A stretch of 64,000 bases of DNA, from NCBI RefSeq assembly GCF_963259705.1, contig NC_081844.1, positions 106,790,671 to 106,854,670 of the forward strand, read 5' to 3'. Of this stretch, positions 32,006 to 41,560 are shown one piece after another (position 1 is the first letter of the stretch; the number at the start of each line of letters is the position of its first letter). The position numbers were made by a program, and so were the translations under genes. The DNA is from Myotis daubentonii. Its lineage: Eukaryota > Chordata > Mammalia > Chiroptera > Vespertilionidae. The notes under the pieces are model-generated. The model saw only the letters and a list, made by a program, of their open reading frames with translations. It ran no database searches and had not been told where the DNA came from.

Positions 32006-32820
32006 GCCCCGAATTGCAGGTCTTTAACCACAAAGTTGCATCCAAAAAGTGTATTTTGGAAGAAGGAAGGGGTAGGAGTAGATAATCTGCATTCAGTGTA
32101 AAGCTACCGAGAGAAGGAGGGGCGTGTATTTGTTGAGGGTCACCAACTCCCGAGATTACGTTCAGGGAAAGAGCTGGCGAGGGGGGAAGGGTGGGCGAGG
32201 GTCCCGGGAGGGGCTGCGCGTGGCGGGTGATCCCTCCCGCGCGCCAGGCAGGAGCGCGCAGGGCAGAGGGCCGCTAGCTCCGGAGTTCCTGATGGGCACG
32301 CGTGCATTTCTGCTCGTGGGGTGAGCGCATGCCCGTCGCTGCCAGGTTCGCAGGTCCCTGAGGAAGGGGGAGCCGCCTGCAGCCGAGGAGACGCGGGCAG
32401 ATTTCCTTTCTCTCCTGGAGCTGGGAAAGGGCCAGCCCGTGCCCTGCACTCCGGGCTCTGCTCGGCAGCTCGCCGGGAGCCCAGAGCCGGCTGAGCTGGG
32501 GCGGCGCACCGTGGGGCCGGGTCACCATTTCTTGCTGACCTGCCCCAGACGGGGGCCGGTGGCCGCAGAAGTCGGCTTTGCACTACCCCCACCCCGTTCC
32601 GAAAGCAACGCGCCCCCCCCCTCCCCGCCCCCAAGGAAAGTTCGCCAAGCAACATCTTGCCTACAAAGTTCTCGGATGTCGGGCATCTTTTGAGGAGGGG
32701 GGAAGCCGTCCTGCCGCCGCCGGCCGGCCAGATGGGAGAGAAGTTCTCCCGGTGCAGCGGGCAGCCCGGCTCGGGACCCTCCGTGCCTCCCGCGGGGCGG
32801 CCGGGGCGGAGCAGGAAGCT

Positions 32821-32828
32821 TTGCATCA
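32821..32828 (-). promoter_or_regulatory. CARE/AARE-like ATF4-C/EBP motif in STC2 intron 1
   Basis: Minus-strand TGATGCAA, matching the C/EBP-ATF response element consensus TGATGNAA, lies about 300 nt into intron 1 within the CpG island. STC2 is an established unfolded-protein-response gene driven by PERK-ATF4, so a functional element is plausible. An 8-bp match is expected a few times by chance in a window this size. Confidence 0.4.
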
Positions 32829-32922
32829 GCCAGGGGAGCCGGGTCCGCACCGGCCGGTTACCCTCTGCCCGGGGAGGGCAGACAGCAACAAGTCCTGCCC
32901 CGGCGATTTCATCACCCGCCTG

Positions 32923-32928
32923 CACGTG
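32923..32928. promoter_or_regulatory. CACGTG E-box / hypoxia-response-like motif
   Basis: Palindromic CACGTG embedded in GCACGTGC, 195 nt into intron 1 in the CpG island. It contains the HIF core ACGTG on both strands. STC2 is reported to be HIF-1 responsive, but the motif alone does not prove use. Confidence 0.3.
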
Positions 32929-33122
32929 CGGATTCCGGGCGTGCGGAGCCGGGCGCGGACCTGCCTCGCCTCACGCTCTCCTTTGCCCGCCCCGCGCCGC
33001 CCCGGGAGTTTGGCACGGCCCTCGGTGGGCGCCCCGTGCCGGGCGAAGCAGCGTTGGAGAGCTGCGGGGGTGCCAGGTGGGGTCCCCCAGCAGCCCCCCG
33101 CCACGGGGGCGCACATCCTTAC

Positions 33123-33273
33123 CTGTGTTCTGCAGGGACAGGCGGCCTTTCTGCTGGGAGCCTCTGTCCTGCGGCCCCTCGGGCGGGTGGGTCGCGTCGG
33201 TGCCCCGCGCCGGGTCAAAGGTGGCCAGCACCAAAGCGACGGTCACGAACTGGCCCAGCCGCTCGGCACACAT
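33123..33273 (-). CDS. STC2: STC2 exon 1 (start codon, signal peptide, N-terminus)
   Basis: First coding exon of stanniocalcin-2, a secreted glycoprotein hormone that acts extracellularly; its best-established role is inhibition of the IGFBP protease PAPP-A, which limits IGF release. The exon encodes residues 1-50 plus the first base of codon 51. Residues 1-24 form a signal peptide: MCAERLGQ, then a hydrophobic VTVALVLA core, with cleavage expected after PARG so that the mature chain starts at Thr25. The start is the only in-frame ATG matching the family N-terminus; it has A at -3 but T at +4, a fair Kozak context. The donor reads CAG|GTAAGG at 33122-33117, giving a phase 1 intron. Residues 25-50 are the poorly conserved, Gln/Pro/Gly-rich pro-like segment seen in other STC2 proteins. 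The non-coding leader to the right was not delimited. Identification rests on recognising the sequence along all four exons and on the 302-residue total. Confidence 0.97.
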
Positions 33274-33317
33274 CGTCCTCCGGGTAAACCTCCCGCCCGG
33301 AGACCTGGGATCTTTGT

Positions 33318-33397
33318 GCTCCCCTCCCCCCTTCCTCCTCCTCCGCCGCTTCCCCTCCTCCTCCCACTTTCCTCGCTCGCCTTCTCCCTCCTCCTCG
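33318..33397 (-). promoter_or_regulatory. GA-rich (polypurine) tract in STC2 leader/promoter
   Basis: The STC2-sense strand is almost entirely purine for about 80 nt, beginning 45 nt upstream of the ATG. Such tracts can form triplex DNA or, if transcribed, a purine-rich 5' UTR bound by splicing or translation factors. Whether it lies in the transcript is unknown. Confidence 0.5.
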
Positions 33398-33576
33398 CGG
33401 CCGAGGCTGGATAGAGGTTACCGGGCGCCCTCCCGGAGCTCCCCGGAGAGCATGTGACCAGGCCGCCTGCAGCGCCGCGAGTGCCGGCGACGGCAGGGAT
33501 GGTGCCTCAAATATCCCTGGAAGCTCTGGTGTCACTTGAATGAAGGAGTCGAGCAGGTGTTGTCCCGGCCGCTGGA

Positions 33577-33581
33577 CCAAT
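33577..33581 (-). promoter_or_regulatory. Inverted CCAAT box upstream of STC2
   Basis: CCAAT on the plus strand, that is ATTGG relative to STC2, about 300 bp upstream of the ATG in the CpG island. This is a common NF-Y position in TATA-less promoters. Confidence 0.4.
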
Positions 33582-34042
33582 CCGAGACCCCGGCCCGTTT
33601 GACAACACGGCCGGGGGCGGGGCCTGCGCCAACTACTACGCGAGGCGGCGAGCTCGGCGGGGTGCGCCTCACAAAGTTGCGGACCTGCTGGCCGACACGC
33701 GTGTGCGTGCGTGCGTGTGAGCGCGGCCCGAGAGGCGTGCGCGTGTGCGGGGGCTCCGGGGCAATGGCCGCACCGGCTTAAGGACAAAAGCGAATCGCAG
33801 CTCCGGTGGCAACTAGAGGCGAGAGGGGAGGGTCTGCCCTGGGACAGCGTCCCGCGGGCCCGGCTGGCTGCACACCCGCACCAGACCCGCAAAGTTTCCT
33901 CTCCCGCCGTGTGAGCGGGAGACCCAGCCCCCAGCGCTGGACAGACTGGAGGAGTTTCCTGGACACGGGGATGCTGAGGGCAGACTGAGCACATATGGCA
34001 ACTCCTGGCGTTGCGGCGCTTTGCGTTAAAAACCCCTCAAAC

Positions 34043-34252
34043 CAGCCGTGGGCAAACTACGGCCCGCGGGCCGGATCCTGCCCGTTTGAAATGAATAAAA
34101 CTAAAAATAAAAAAGACCGTACCCTTTTATGTAATGATGTTTACTTTGAATTTATATTAGTTCACACAAACACTCCATGCTTTTGTTCCGGCCCTCCGGT
34201 CCAGTTTAAGAACCCATTGTGGCCCTCGAGTCCAAAAGTTTGCCCACCCCTG
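34043..34252. mobile_element. Young hAT MITE with perfect 8-bp duplication in the STC2 promoter region
   Basis: Ends CAGCCGTGGGCAAACT and AGTTTGCCCACCCCTG are inverted. CCTCAAAC flanks it exactly at 34035-34042 and 34253-34260. The AT-rich interior contrasts sharply with the CpG island on both sides. It lies 770 bp upstream of the STC2 ATG. Confidence 0.92.
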
Positions 34253-35250
34253 CCTCAAACTATTTAAGGGCAGAAGCACTAGATGTAGGACTTGGCCCGA
34301 GCAACCGCCCAGGTCTCCCCGTTCTTCCTGGCCCGCGTGGTGGGGCGTGCCACAAGGAGGGCGCCGCTTTCTCGCCTCTCCCCACTCCGGCTCGGCTGCA
34401 GGGACCCAGGTGACAGGCGGGACTTGCATGGCTTCCACGTGGCCGGCAGGGAGGCCCAGGCGGCTCGGAGTTAGCCCCGCGGAGAAGCATCGCTCGCCCT
34501 GGAGGTCGGAGCTTGAAAGGCAACTTTACGCGTCTCCAAACACTTCCATTTTCCCCAAGCGCTACTCACCATCCCACTCCGGGCTCCCTGGACTCTGCGG
34601 CCATCTCATGGAAATGGTTTTAAAAAAAAAATCCCCACCCCCAACGAAACCCATGAAAATTCTCCCATCTTCTCTTCTGTTAGAGCTCTCTCCCCAAGCA
34701 CGCCCGCCCCCCCCGCCCCCCCCCGCCTTCTCCAGGGGCGCACGGCAGCGGGGAGAAGTTGTGCGCCTGGGAGCCTCTGCCCCCACCGTGTGTGTGTACG
34801 TGTGCACGCTCACGTCTCCCGGCGCCGGGCCGGGGACAGGAACTGCTCCGGGCCCCGGCAGTCCGATGGCGCAGCTCTGGGGGGCGCAGGGCTGGGGGAG
34901 GCGCCGTCCCCGCCCTCCTGCCGGAGAACAGGTGAGCCCGGGTCCCAGCTCCCACCCCCCTCACCCGCCCGCCTCCCAGCCCGCGCCCTCTTCGGTAATG
35001 CGCCGGGAGGTTTCATCACTCACCGCCCACGGCGCCTGTCCCTGGGTCTCCACGGCAGGCAGGACGCACTGCGCGCCTCTTTGGGGCCGCCATGTGACGA
35101 GGTTGGGGGAGGGGGTGCGGAGACGTGCAGGCCGGGTCGTCCTCCGGGCGCTGTGCCGCTGCCAGAGCTCCCCGCCCAGGGTCCCGGCTGTGCTCTGGCA
35201 TAGGCGAGGCAGAGGCGGGGGAGGGAGAGGGGGAGCAGGGGTGGCCCCCA

Positions 35251-38200
35251 GCTGGCTGCAGCTGACCAGCAAGTCCAGTGGCCCTGAATCAGGAGGAAGG
35301 AGAGGAGGGGGTGGGGAAGGCCCCTTCTGAATGGGCTCTCCCCGGGGCTGCAGCGTCAGGAGCCACTGTCCACCACCCCTGCCCTACTTTCCGAGCCCCA
35401 GTGAATGGTCACTTTGAAGGTCCGAGTCTGAGCTGAACTGACCACTCATGCCCATGATTCCAATAGCAGTGACTTCTTGCAGCCTCAGATCTTCTGTGGA
35501 GGCAGGTGGGGTACAACACATGAACACAGGTGGTTCGCTTTGCTAACCTGCTTTTGTTGAGCACTGTTGGCATTAAAAAAGGCATCTGGTCACCTGGCTC
35601 TTTGAGCAACAGCAATAGGAGAGGTCCAGACTGCGGGAGCCAGGCCACCTTTGCTGGATGCAGGCACTCGTGTCTACTTGATGGAAGGCGCTAGGGCACC
35701 TGGAGGCCTCGGGCTCCTGCTTCCTCATGGCCTTCGCTCTGTACTGCCTTTGCCACTACGATGCCCTAGGGCTGCCCTCAGAATGAAAACATTCATCTCG
35801 AGGCAGTTTGCCCAGCCTCCCAGGGGACAATTGTGTCTCCCACCTGAGCCAACTGCCCCTTTAGAAGTAAAAGATGAATGCCAGCTAGCCTTCGAGGTGT
35901 TGCAAGAATAGGCGCTAGTTCCTAAGGTTTTCTCTCCAGGCCACTTGGCCAGGGCCTGACATGCAGAGGAGAATACCCATCGCAGTCAGTCCCGTGGGAG
36001 CAGAGAACATGCTGTAGACTCAGTAGGCCGTTTGCTGGGATTACCAGTCTAGGCCCCAGGCCTGGGGGCGGGGGGTAGGGTAGCCCCAGAATGGTGAACT
36101 GGTCATGATCTCCCCTCCCCATTCTTTCAGCTCTGCAACTCAGGCCAGGGTTGGCAGAGAGTGGCTGGTGAGAGTGGGAGTGGAGAGGGGACAGGAATAA
36201 CAGAACATTGTAGTTATTCTAAAGCAAACGCGAATTGAGAACAGACACTGTGCCACACACGGCGCTTCCGGCTCTGGTGTCCGCCCTCGATGGGAATCGG
36301 GATTTGGGAGGAGCCGGGCCAGACCAGCTGGTGTTGCCCTGAGATTCAGCAGGGAGTCTGCCGGGATCAGCCCTCCTCAGTGTAAGACCCAACCAGCCTC
36401 CTGACACCCCAGGGCTTCTGTGGCTGATGCGTGGGAGCCACGCGTTGCTCGCTAACTCCGATTCACCAGTTAAAATCAGTTAGGCACTTCAGGAGTAGTT
36501 CTTGGGGCAGAGGGGACTTGGGCAGCACTTGGGAAGGCAAGGGGATACTGACAAGGAGGGGTAGGGAAAGAGAGAGGGCATCCCAGGCGGGAGGACCAGC
36601 AGGGATCAGTGCTGGAGGGGAGATGGGGGGCTTGTGTCTGGAATAGGGTTGTTGAGTTCGGTGTTAAACTGGAAGGCAAGGCGGGCAAGGGCGTCGGGGC
36701 CCTGCTGTTGGGGCCTTTGGGACAGACCTGTGCTCACTATGCAAGACCTTGTCCTCATCATGACGGCATTTAAGGGGACGGCAGGGTGCTCTTAGCTCAG
36801 GTTCCCTTCTGGAATCAGGAAACGTGCTGACGTCGGGAGGATACGGAGGAGAGGAATGAGGTCTTCATTTGGACTCCATGTGGGTTGGGATGCTCGACGG
36901 CACAGAAGGTGCTCTTGCTCAGGCGTGAGCAGGTGGGGCTGTGGAGGATGCGACAGTTGTGGGGAGGGAGGCAGTGACGTGTAGGTTGATCTGTGCTGCC
37001 TAGCCCAGGTTTTCTGTGAGCTCTAGAGCCTGGGTGGGTAACGTGGCTTCCACGTGGAGCGTGCCTCCTCCTGCAGGCCCTGCCCCCTTGGGGTGGCTGT
37101 CTGGGCTGATGGCACCACCTCATGGTCAGCGAGGGAACTGTCTGACCAAACAGTGGACTGTCCTCTCTCCCTGACTCCAGGGCCCGGGGCACTAATATTG
37201 GGTCTCCTGCCTTCTCCTCGATTTCCTTAGCGAATCAGTCCGTGCTGATTGAGGCAGACCTCTCACAACCATGCGATGTCATCGCCCGTCAGGGAAATCC
37301 CTGTCCACCTGTTTTGCTTTTTCTCCCCATTCTTTGCTACCTTCCCAGGTGAGCCCCCAATCTGCCCTCCTCACAGCTCCTTTGCATCACGCCGGTGTGG
37401 AGGGAATGAGGAAAGGCGTCCCCGTGAAATTGGAAAAGACAAAATAGCTCACTGCTGCGATAGCCTCCAGGCTTCTTGAAAGCCGGGGTCTCTCCCTAAG
37501 AGGTCCCCACCTTCCCCTCTGTCTTCTTTCTCTAAACCGGCTGCTCATGAGATGGATTCAGGAGGAAGGGGGTGTGTTCAGTGTGTGGGCACGGTGGTCA
37601 GGGCCGGGACAACATCGCTTCCTAGAGTCCAGGGCATCGACAACGCTCTGAGCGGGGAAGGCCGCTGTGGGGCTGGGCTGCCGGGGAAGGCTCGTCACTT
37701 ACCATGCTGCTCATCGGAGGGAGTGTATTCCGAGTTTCCCCAGAGGCCGGCGCCCAGCGTTTGGGAACCACCACCTCTGTGAGCTGACCCCTTCCTGTGC
37801 GTCAGCGATGAATAGTCAAACCGTCTCTCTGGACGGATTGAAAACACGAAAGGTGAGAAAGATTTGTAAAACCCCAGGAGAAGGGAGCTTCCATGTGCGG
37901 GGGCGAGTGAAACAGCTGCAGACACCGGGCGTCTGGCTGTGGTCTGAGTTTTGTCTGTGCCTCGCTCCGAGGCCGCACAGCACTCCAGAGGCCCCCCGTG
38001 CTCCCAGGTCCTAAGTCTGGTCTCCTCACTGTGCGTGGAGTGGAACTCCCGCAGGGAGATGCCCCGGGGCGGGGCCGCCTGGTCCCCATGGTGGCGGAGG
38101 GCGGAGTGGTGGTTGGGGGTAGGGGGACGCGGGTGGAGCCCCGGGGGTGGGCCGCGTGGTGTGGGAATGCGGTGCAGCTCTCTGTGACAGGTCGGGTTTG

Positions 38201-38784
38201 ATCGGAGAACTGTTGGATTTCAAGCGGATGAAGGAAGAGCCGCCTTGTGGGGCAGTTTTCCCGATTTTGAAAATCTTCCACGAACTCACCGAATCTATGG
38301 ATGGACTTAGCCGGCCCGTGGAGGGAACTGTCTGACCAGATCTTCGTGGACTCCCAGCTTAGTTTTGTTTTCCGGCCCCAATCTTAGTGTTTTCTTCCTT
38401 CTGAGAAGTTCTCATTGTTCGTAAAGGTTGAGATTTCATGACTTCTGTCCTTTTAAAAAGAAACCTCCCAAGGATCAAAGAAACGTTTATTCTTTAACGA
38501 AAACAGAGTGAAGCTCATCCTACCTGGAATTTGCCACATGGGCCATTGGAACCACTTATAAATCTAAGATCTTTCATGGGGTTTTAGTCATCTCATTTTT
38601 CTTATTACCTTGAAACAGGTTTCATTTGGTCATCGTAGGAATTATTTTGTTATTCATCAATTATTGCCAATTATGCTAAAACATTAAAATAATAAGAAAT
38701 GGAGGGATGCTGGAGGATCCTTTAGTTTTCTTGTTCATTGCTGAGAGTATCACGGCGCCTTTCAAGAAGGTATAAAAGAAGCCA
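35251..38784. other. Intergenic unique sequence upstream of STC2
   Basis: No repeat family, RNA gene or exon is recognised with confidence in this 3.5-kb stretch. Base composition shifts from GC-rich at the left to AT-rich after about 38340. Confidence 0.5.
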
Positions 38785-38963
38785 CAGGGCCCGCTCAGTG
38801 GTTGAGTGTTGACCTAGGAAGCAGGAGGTCACAGTTCGATTCCCAGTCAGAGACATGCCTGGGTTGCAGGTTTGATCCCCAGTAGGGGGCGTGCAGGAAG
38901 CAATTGATCAGTGAGTCTCATCATTGATGTTTCTCTCTCTCTCTCTCCCTCTCCCTTTAAGTA
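38785..38963 (+). repeat. Ves SINE (plus), 5' end eroded, CTCF-like core
   Basis: Starts within the head at CCGCTCAGTGGTTGAGTG, keeps B box AGTTCGATTCC and ends in CTCTCTCTCCCTCTCC without a clear A tail. Confidence 0.92.
38879..38893 (+). promoter_or_regulatory. CTCF-like core within a Ves SINE
   Basis: CCAGTAGGGGGCGTG matches the CTCF core at all but one or two positions and lies in the family body, so other copies could carry it. Confidence 0.35.
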
Positions 38964-40049
38964 AAGAAGGCACAGGACACCATCTTTGTAGTTTCAGTGT
39001 TGCTTTCATTGCAGACAGTTGAGAAGATAGACATTTTTATTTCCTGCACAAAATGGAAAAGAGAAGAAAATTGGCACAGGAAAATGTTTGACAGTGGGTC
39101 GCCAATCAGAGGAGACAGCAGCGAGGCTGACTCTGAAGAGAACAGTACAATGGGTTTCATAAGTCAAGTCTCGGGCTGTGAGCCTCACAAGACAATGATC
39201 TGGCTGAATTTTCTCAAGAACTCCAGAATCGATGAATAAACAACATGTTTCTGGGGAGAAAGAGAAAGTTGGGGTTTCTCATCCAGTTCAACAAAAAGGA
39301 TTTTCCCAGGTACTATTTTACAACAACAACCTGGATCATCCTGCTCTCTGAAGGAGTGGGGCCAGTGTTCGTGTAGCTTCAGATGAAGCCAGACGTGTTT
39401 ACACAGGTGATCAGAGGGAAACAGGTGATATGGAAATGAAAACAAAATGACCGGACTCATCACTCCGTTAGGTGTTTATAAACTTAAAAGTGAAAATGCT
39501 TTGCAGTTATGGAGAAGAGGCGATGACCGCCTTCTCTTTCACATTAGGAGCCGTCACAGGTTGCAGAAGTAACTAGCTTTAGGACGCAAGTGGGAGAAGA
39601 GCCAGAACGAGTGATCGGCTAGAGCTTGCTAGCGAGGTGCCTGGAATCCGGAATCCGTGTTTATGGGATGGCTCTGTCCCAGGTTCACCCATGACAACTG
39701 GTGGACAGTCAGTTGCATTCAGAGAACGTTGCCCATTTTGGGTCTATATACCTTCAAAGCCCGGGAAATAGGCAATGAGAATTCACTATGTTTAAATTAT
39801 TAACTTTTCCAATAAGGTTTTAAAACTAGCCCTTTATTGTCCTATAGGTTATTCATAAAAATGAAAAAGGCTTCTTTGGGGCCTGATGGTAAGCGATGAT
39901 GATACCTTTTTTCTAGTGGGCTGGGGCCCAAGGTTACAGAGGCAAAACATTAAAACAGAAACCCAGTCACCCCTTCAGGAGGATCCCTGTAGAAGTCCCC
40001 AGCTCTTTCCCCACCCACCCTCCTCAGCATTAAGAGTAGATAATTGTTT
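38964..40049. other. Intergenic unique, AT-moderate sequence
   Basis: Contains an 80-codon open frame at 38997-39239 with no recognisable relation to a known protein. No repeat is recognised. Confidence 0.45.
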
Positions 40050-40217
40050 TTTTTTTAATATCCTCACCCTAGGGTATGTTTATTGATTTTAGAAAGAGAG
40101 AGAGAGAGGGAAGCATCAATCGGTTGTCTCTTGTATACGCCCCTGACTGGGAATTGAACCTGAAACCTTTGGGTGTAAAGGATGAAACTCCAACCCACTG
40201 AGCCACCCCGCCCGGGC
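40050..40217 (-). repeat. Ves SINE (minus)
   Basis: CCTCACCCTAGGGTATGTTT tail region, body GAAGCATCAATCGG and head CCCACTGAGCCACCCCGCCC. Confidence 0.92.
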
Positions 40218-40439
40218 AGATGATTGCTTTCAAGTCTGAATGAGAGACATCACATAACCCCTCTGTTTATTCTCCCCTCAAGTGGTACTCGTGCTTCTCA
40301 GCATTCAGTGGGGAAACAAATTACTGGACAGGACACATGACACGGATACTGTATTTAGTGTGTGATATCTGGGACTCTTAAGGTTAATTTTGACCATCCA
40401 AGATTTTCACTTTGTTTGAAGACTTTAGAACTTAACTAC

Positions 40440-40805
40440 TAAGTCTGTTGGGGCTGCTCTCACCGGATATCAATGCCTGGTGGCTTAGACAACAAACATT
40501 TATGTCTCACAGTTCCGGAGGCTGGAAGTTGGAGGTCAGGGTGCTGGCTAGCATGGTCGGGTTCTTGGTGAAGGCTTGCTTCCTGGTTATGTAGTCACAT
40601 CCCCTTCCTTGGCACCTGCAGGAAGAGAGAGGGGGAGTGGGGGAATCTTGTATCACCTCCTTTTTTTGTAAGGGCACTAATCCCATCACAAGGGCCCTAC
40701 CCTCATCTATAATTATCTCCCAAAGACCCACCTCGAAAATACCATCACATTGGGGATTAGGGTTTCAAATATGAATTTTGGGTGGGGACACATTCAGTCT
40801 TACTC
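40440..40805 (-). repeat. MLT1-type LTR (minus)
   Basis: Reversed MLT1 landmarks in order: CAGTTCCGGAGGCTGGAAG, CTTGCTTCCTGGTTATGTAG, AAGGGCACTAATCCCATCAC and CATCACATTGGGGATTAGGG. An ancient mammalian non-autonomous LTR relic with no coding content. Confidence 0.85.
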
Positions 40806-40820
40806 ATTCACAAGTGTGAA

Positions 40821-40844
40821 GTGTGTGTGTGTGTGTGTGTGTGT
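40821..40844. repeat. (GT)12 microsatellite
   Basis: Perfect dinucleotide repeat. Confidence 0.97.
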
Positions 40845-41384
40845 ATGGTTTTACTTTTTCTCCCTAAAACCTTAAAACCTTGAGAAAGGCAGAACTGAGG
40901 AGAGAGAAAAGTAAAAGAGAGAAAACAAAAAGATCTCAGAGGAAAGAAATAGAAAAGAACAAAGATAAGATTAGAATCTAAAAGAAAGCCCAAGAATATT
41001 TTCTGATTCTTCTTGTTTTTGGCAAGGTTACAAACAAAAACAAGTGGGTACCAAGATAAATTAGGCACATAAAGCTAAAGCGAGAAGCTAGTGATCGATG
41101 AGGAAAAGAACATATAAAGGAGAACACAGCCCCCTCCCAGGGGAAGGCAGAGGCTGGCCCGAAGGGGAGACCCTGTGAGCAGAATGGGGGTGCCCTCACC
41201 GAGCCATGGCCTTCGCTGTGGGCCCATCGCTGGTGGGTGTTTAGGAGCGAAGTGAAAGAGGATGATGCTGTCCTCTGATGTCAGCTAGCTGATGGCGGAG
41301 ATGAAGAAGGGCAAGGAGAGCTAATCTGGGGAATGTGTGTGGGCACAGTTTTTGGCAGGTGGGGAGGGGAGGGGCTTTGGGTCT
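40845..41384. other. Intergenic; purine-rich then unique sequence
   Basis: 40870-41120 is A/G-rich. Nothing else recognised. Confidence 0.45.
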
Positions 41385-41560
41385 AGATGTCATGGGGTTC
41401 AAATCCCAGCCTTGACTCTGAATAGCTGTGTGATGGGGGCCTGGTTGCTTAGCCTCTCAGCTCCAGTCTGCCCAGCCTAAGTCTGGGGATAATACTGTGG
41501 ACTTCATAGGAATTAAATCAGATGGTGTTTCCAAATGCTTCGCTCCGTGCTCGGCTTCCG
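41385..41560 (+). repeat. MIR SINE (plus)
   Basis: GGGTTCAAATCCCAGCCTTG, AGCTGTGTGATGGGG and ATAGGAATTAAATCAGATGG follow the MIR order. Confidence 0.8.

Larger units (their letters stand above)
31045..33122 (-). other. STC2: STC2 intron 1 (2078 nt)
   Basis: Phase 1 intron. The first kilobase (minus strand from 33122 to about 32150) belongs to the CpG island and holds the CARE-like and E-box motifs. Further in are an 18-nt C run (31988-32005), a truncated Ves SINE (31748-31826) and the A32/T32 run near exon 2. Confidence 0.9.
32150..35250. promoter_or_regulatory. CpG island over STC2 promoter, exon 1 and 5' intron 1
   Basis: CpG dinucleotides are dense from about 32150 to 34000 and again from 34270 to 35250, against sparse CpG on either side. 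The gap at 34043-34252 is a transposon insertion. The island covers STC2 exon 1 and at least 1.9 kb upstream of its ATG, so it almost certainly contains the transcription start. I see no convincing TATA box on the minus strand, consistent with a dispersed CpG-island promoter. The right half could also serve an undetected divergent transcript. Confidence 0.8.

Noticed and set aside
32140..33457. Long open frames on both strands in the CpG island
   Set aside because: Stops are rare at this GC content. Only the exon 1 frame (ATG at 33273) matches a protein family and has a splice donor.
38997..39239. 80-codon frame with a plausible-looking peptide
   Set aside because: No homolog recognised, no splice sites or promoter context; kept only as unique sequence.
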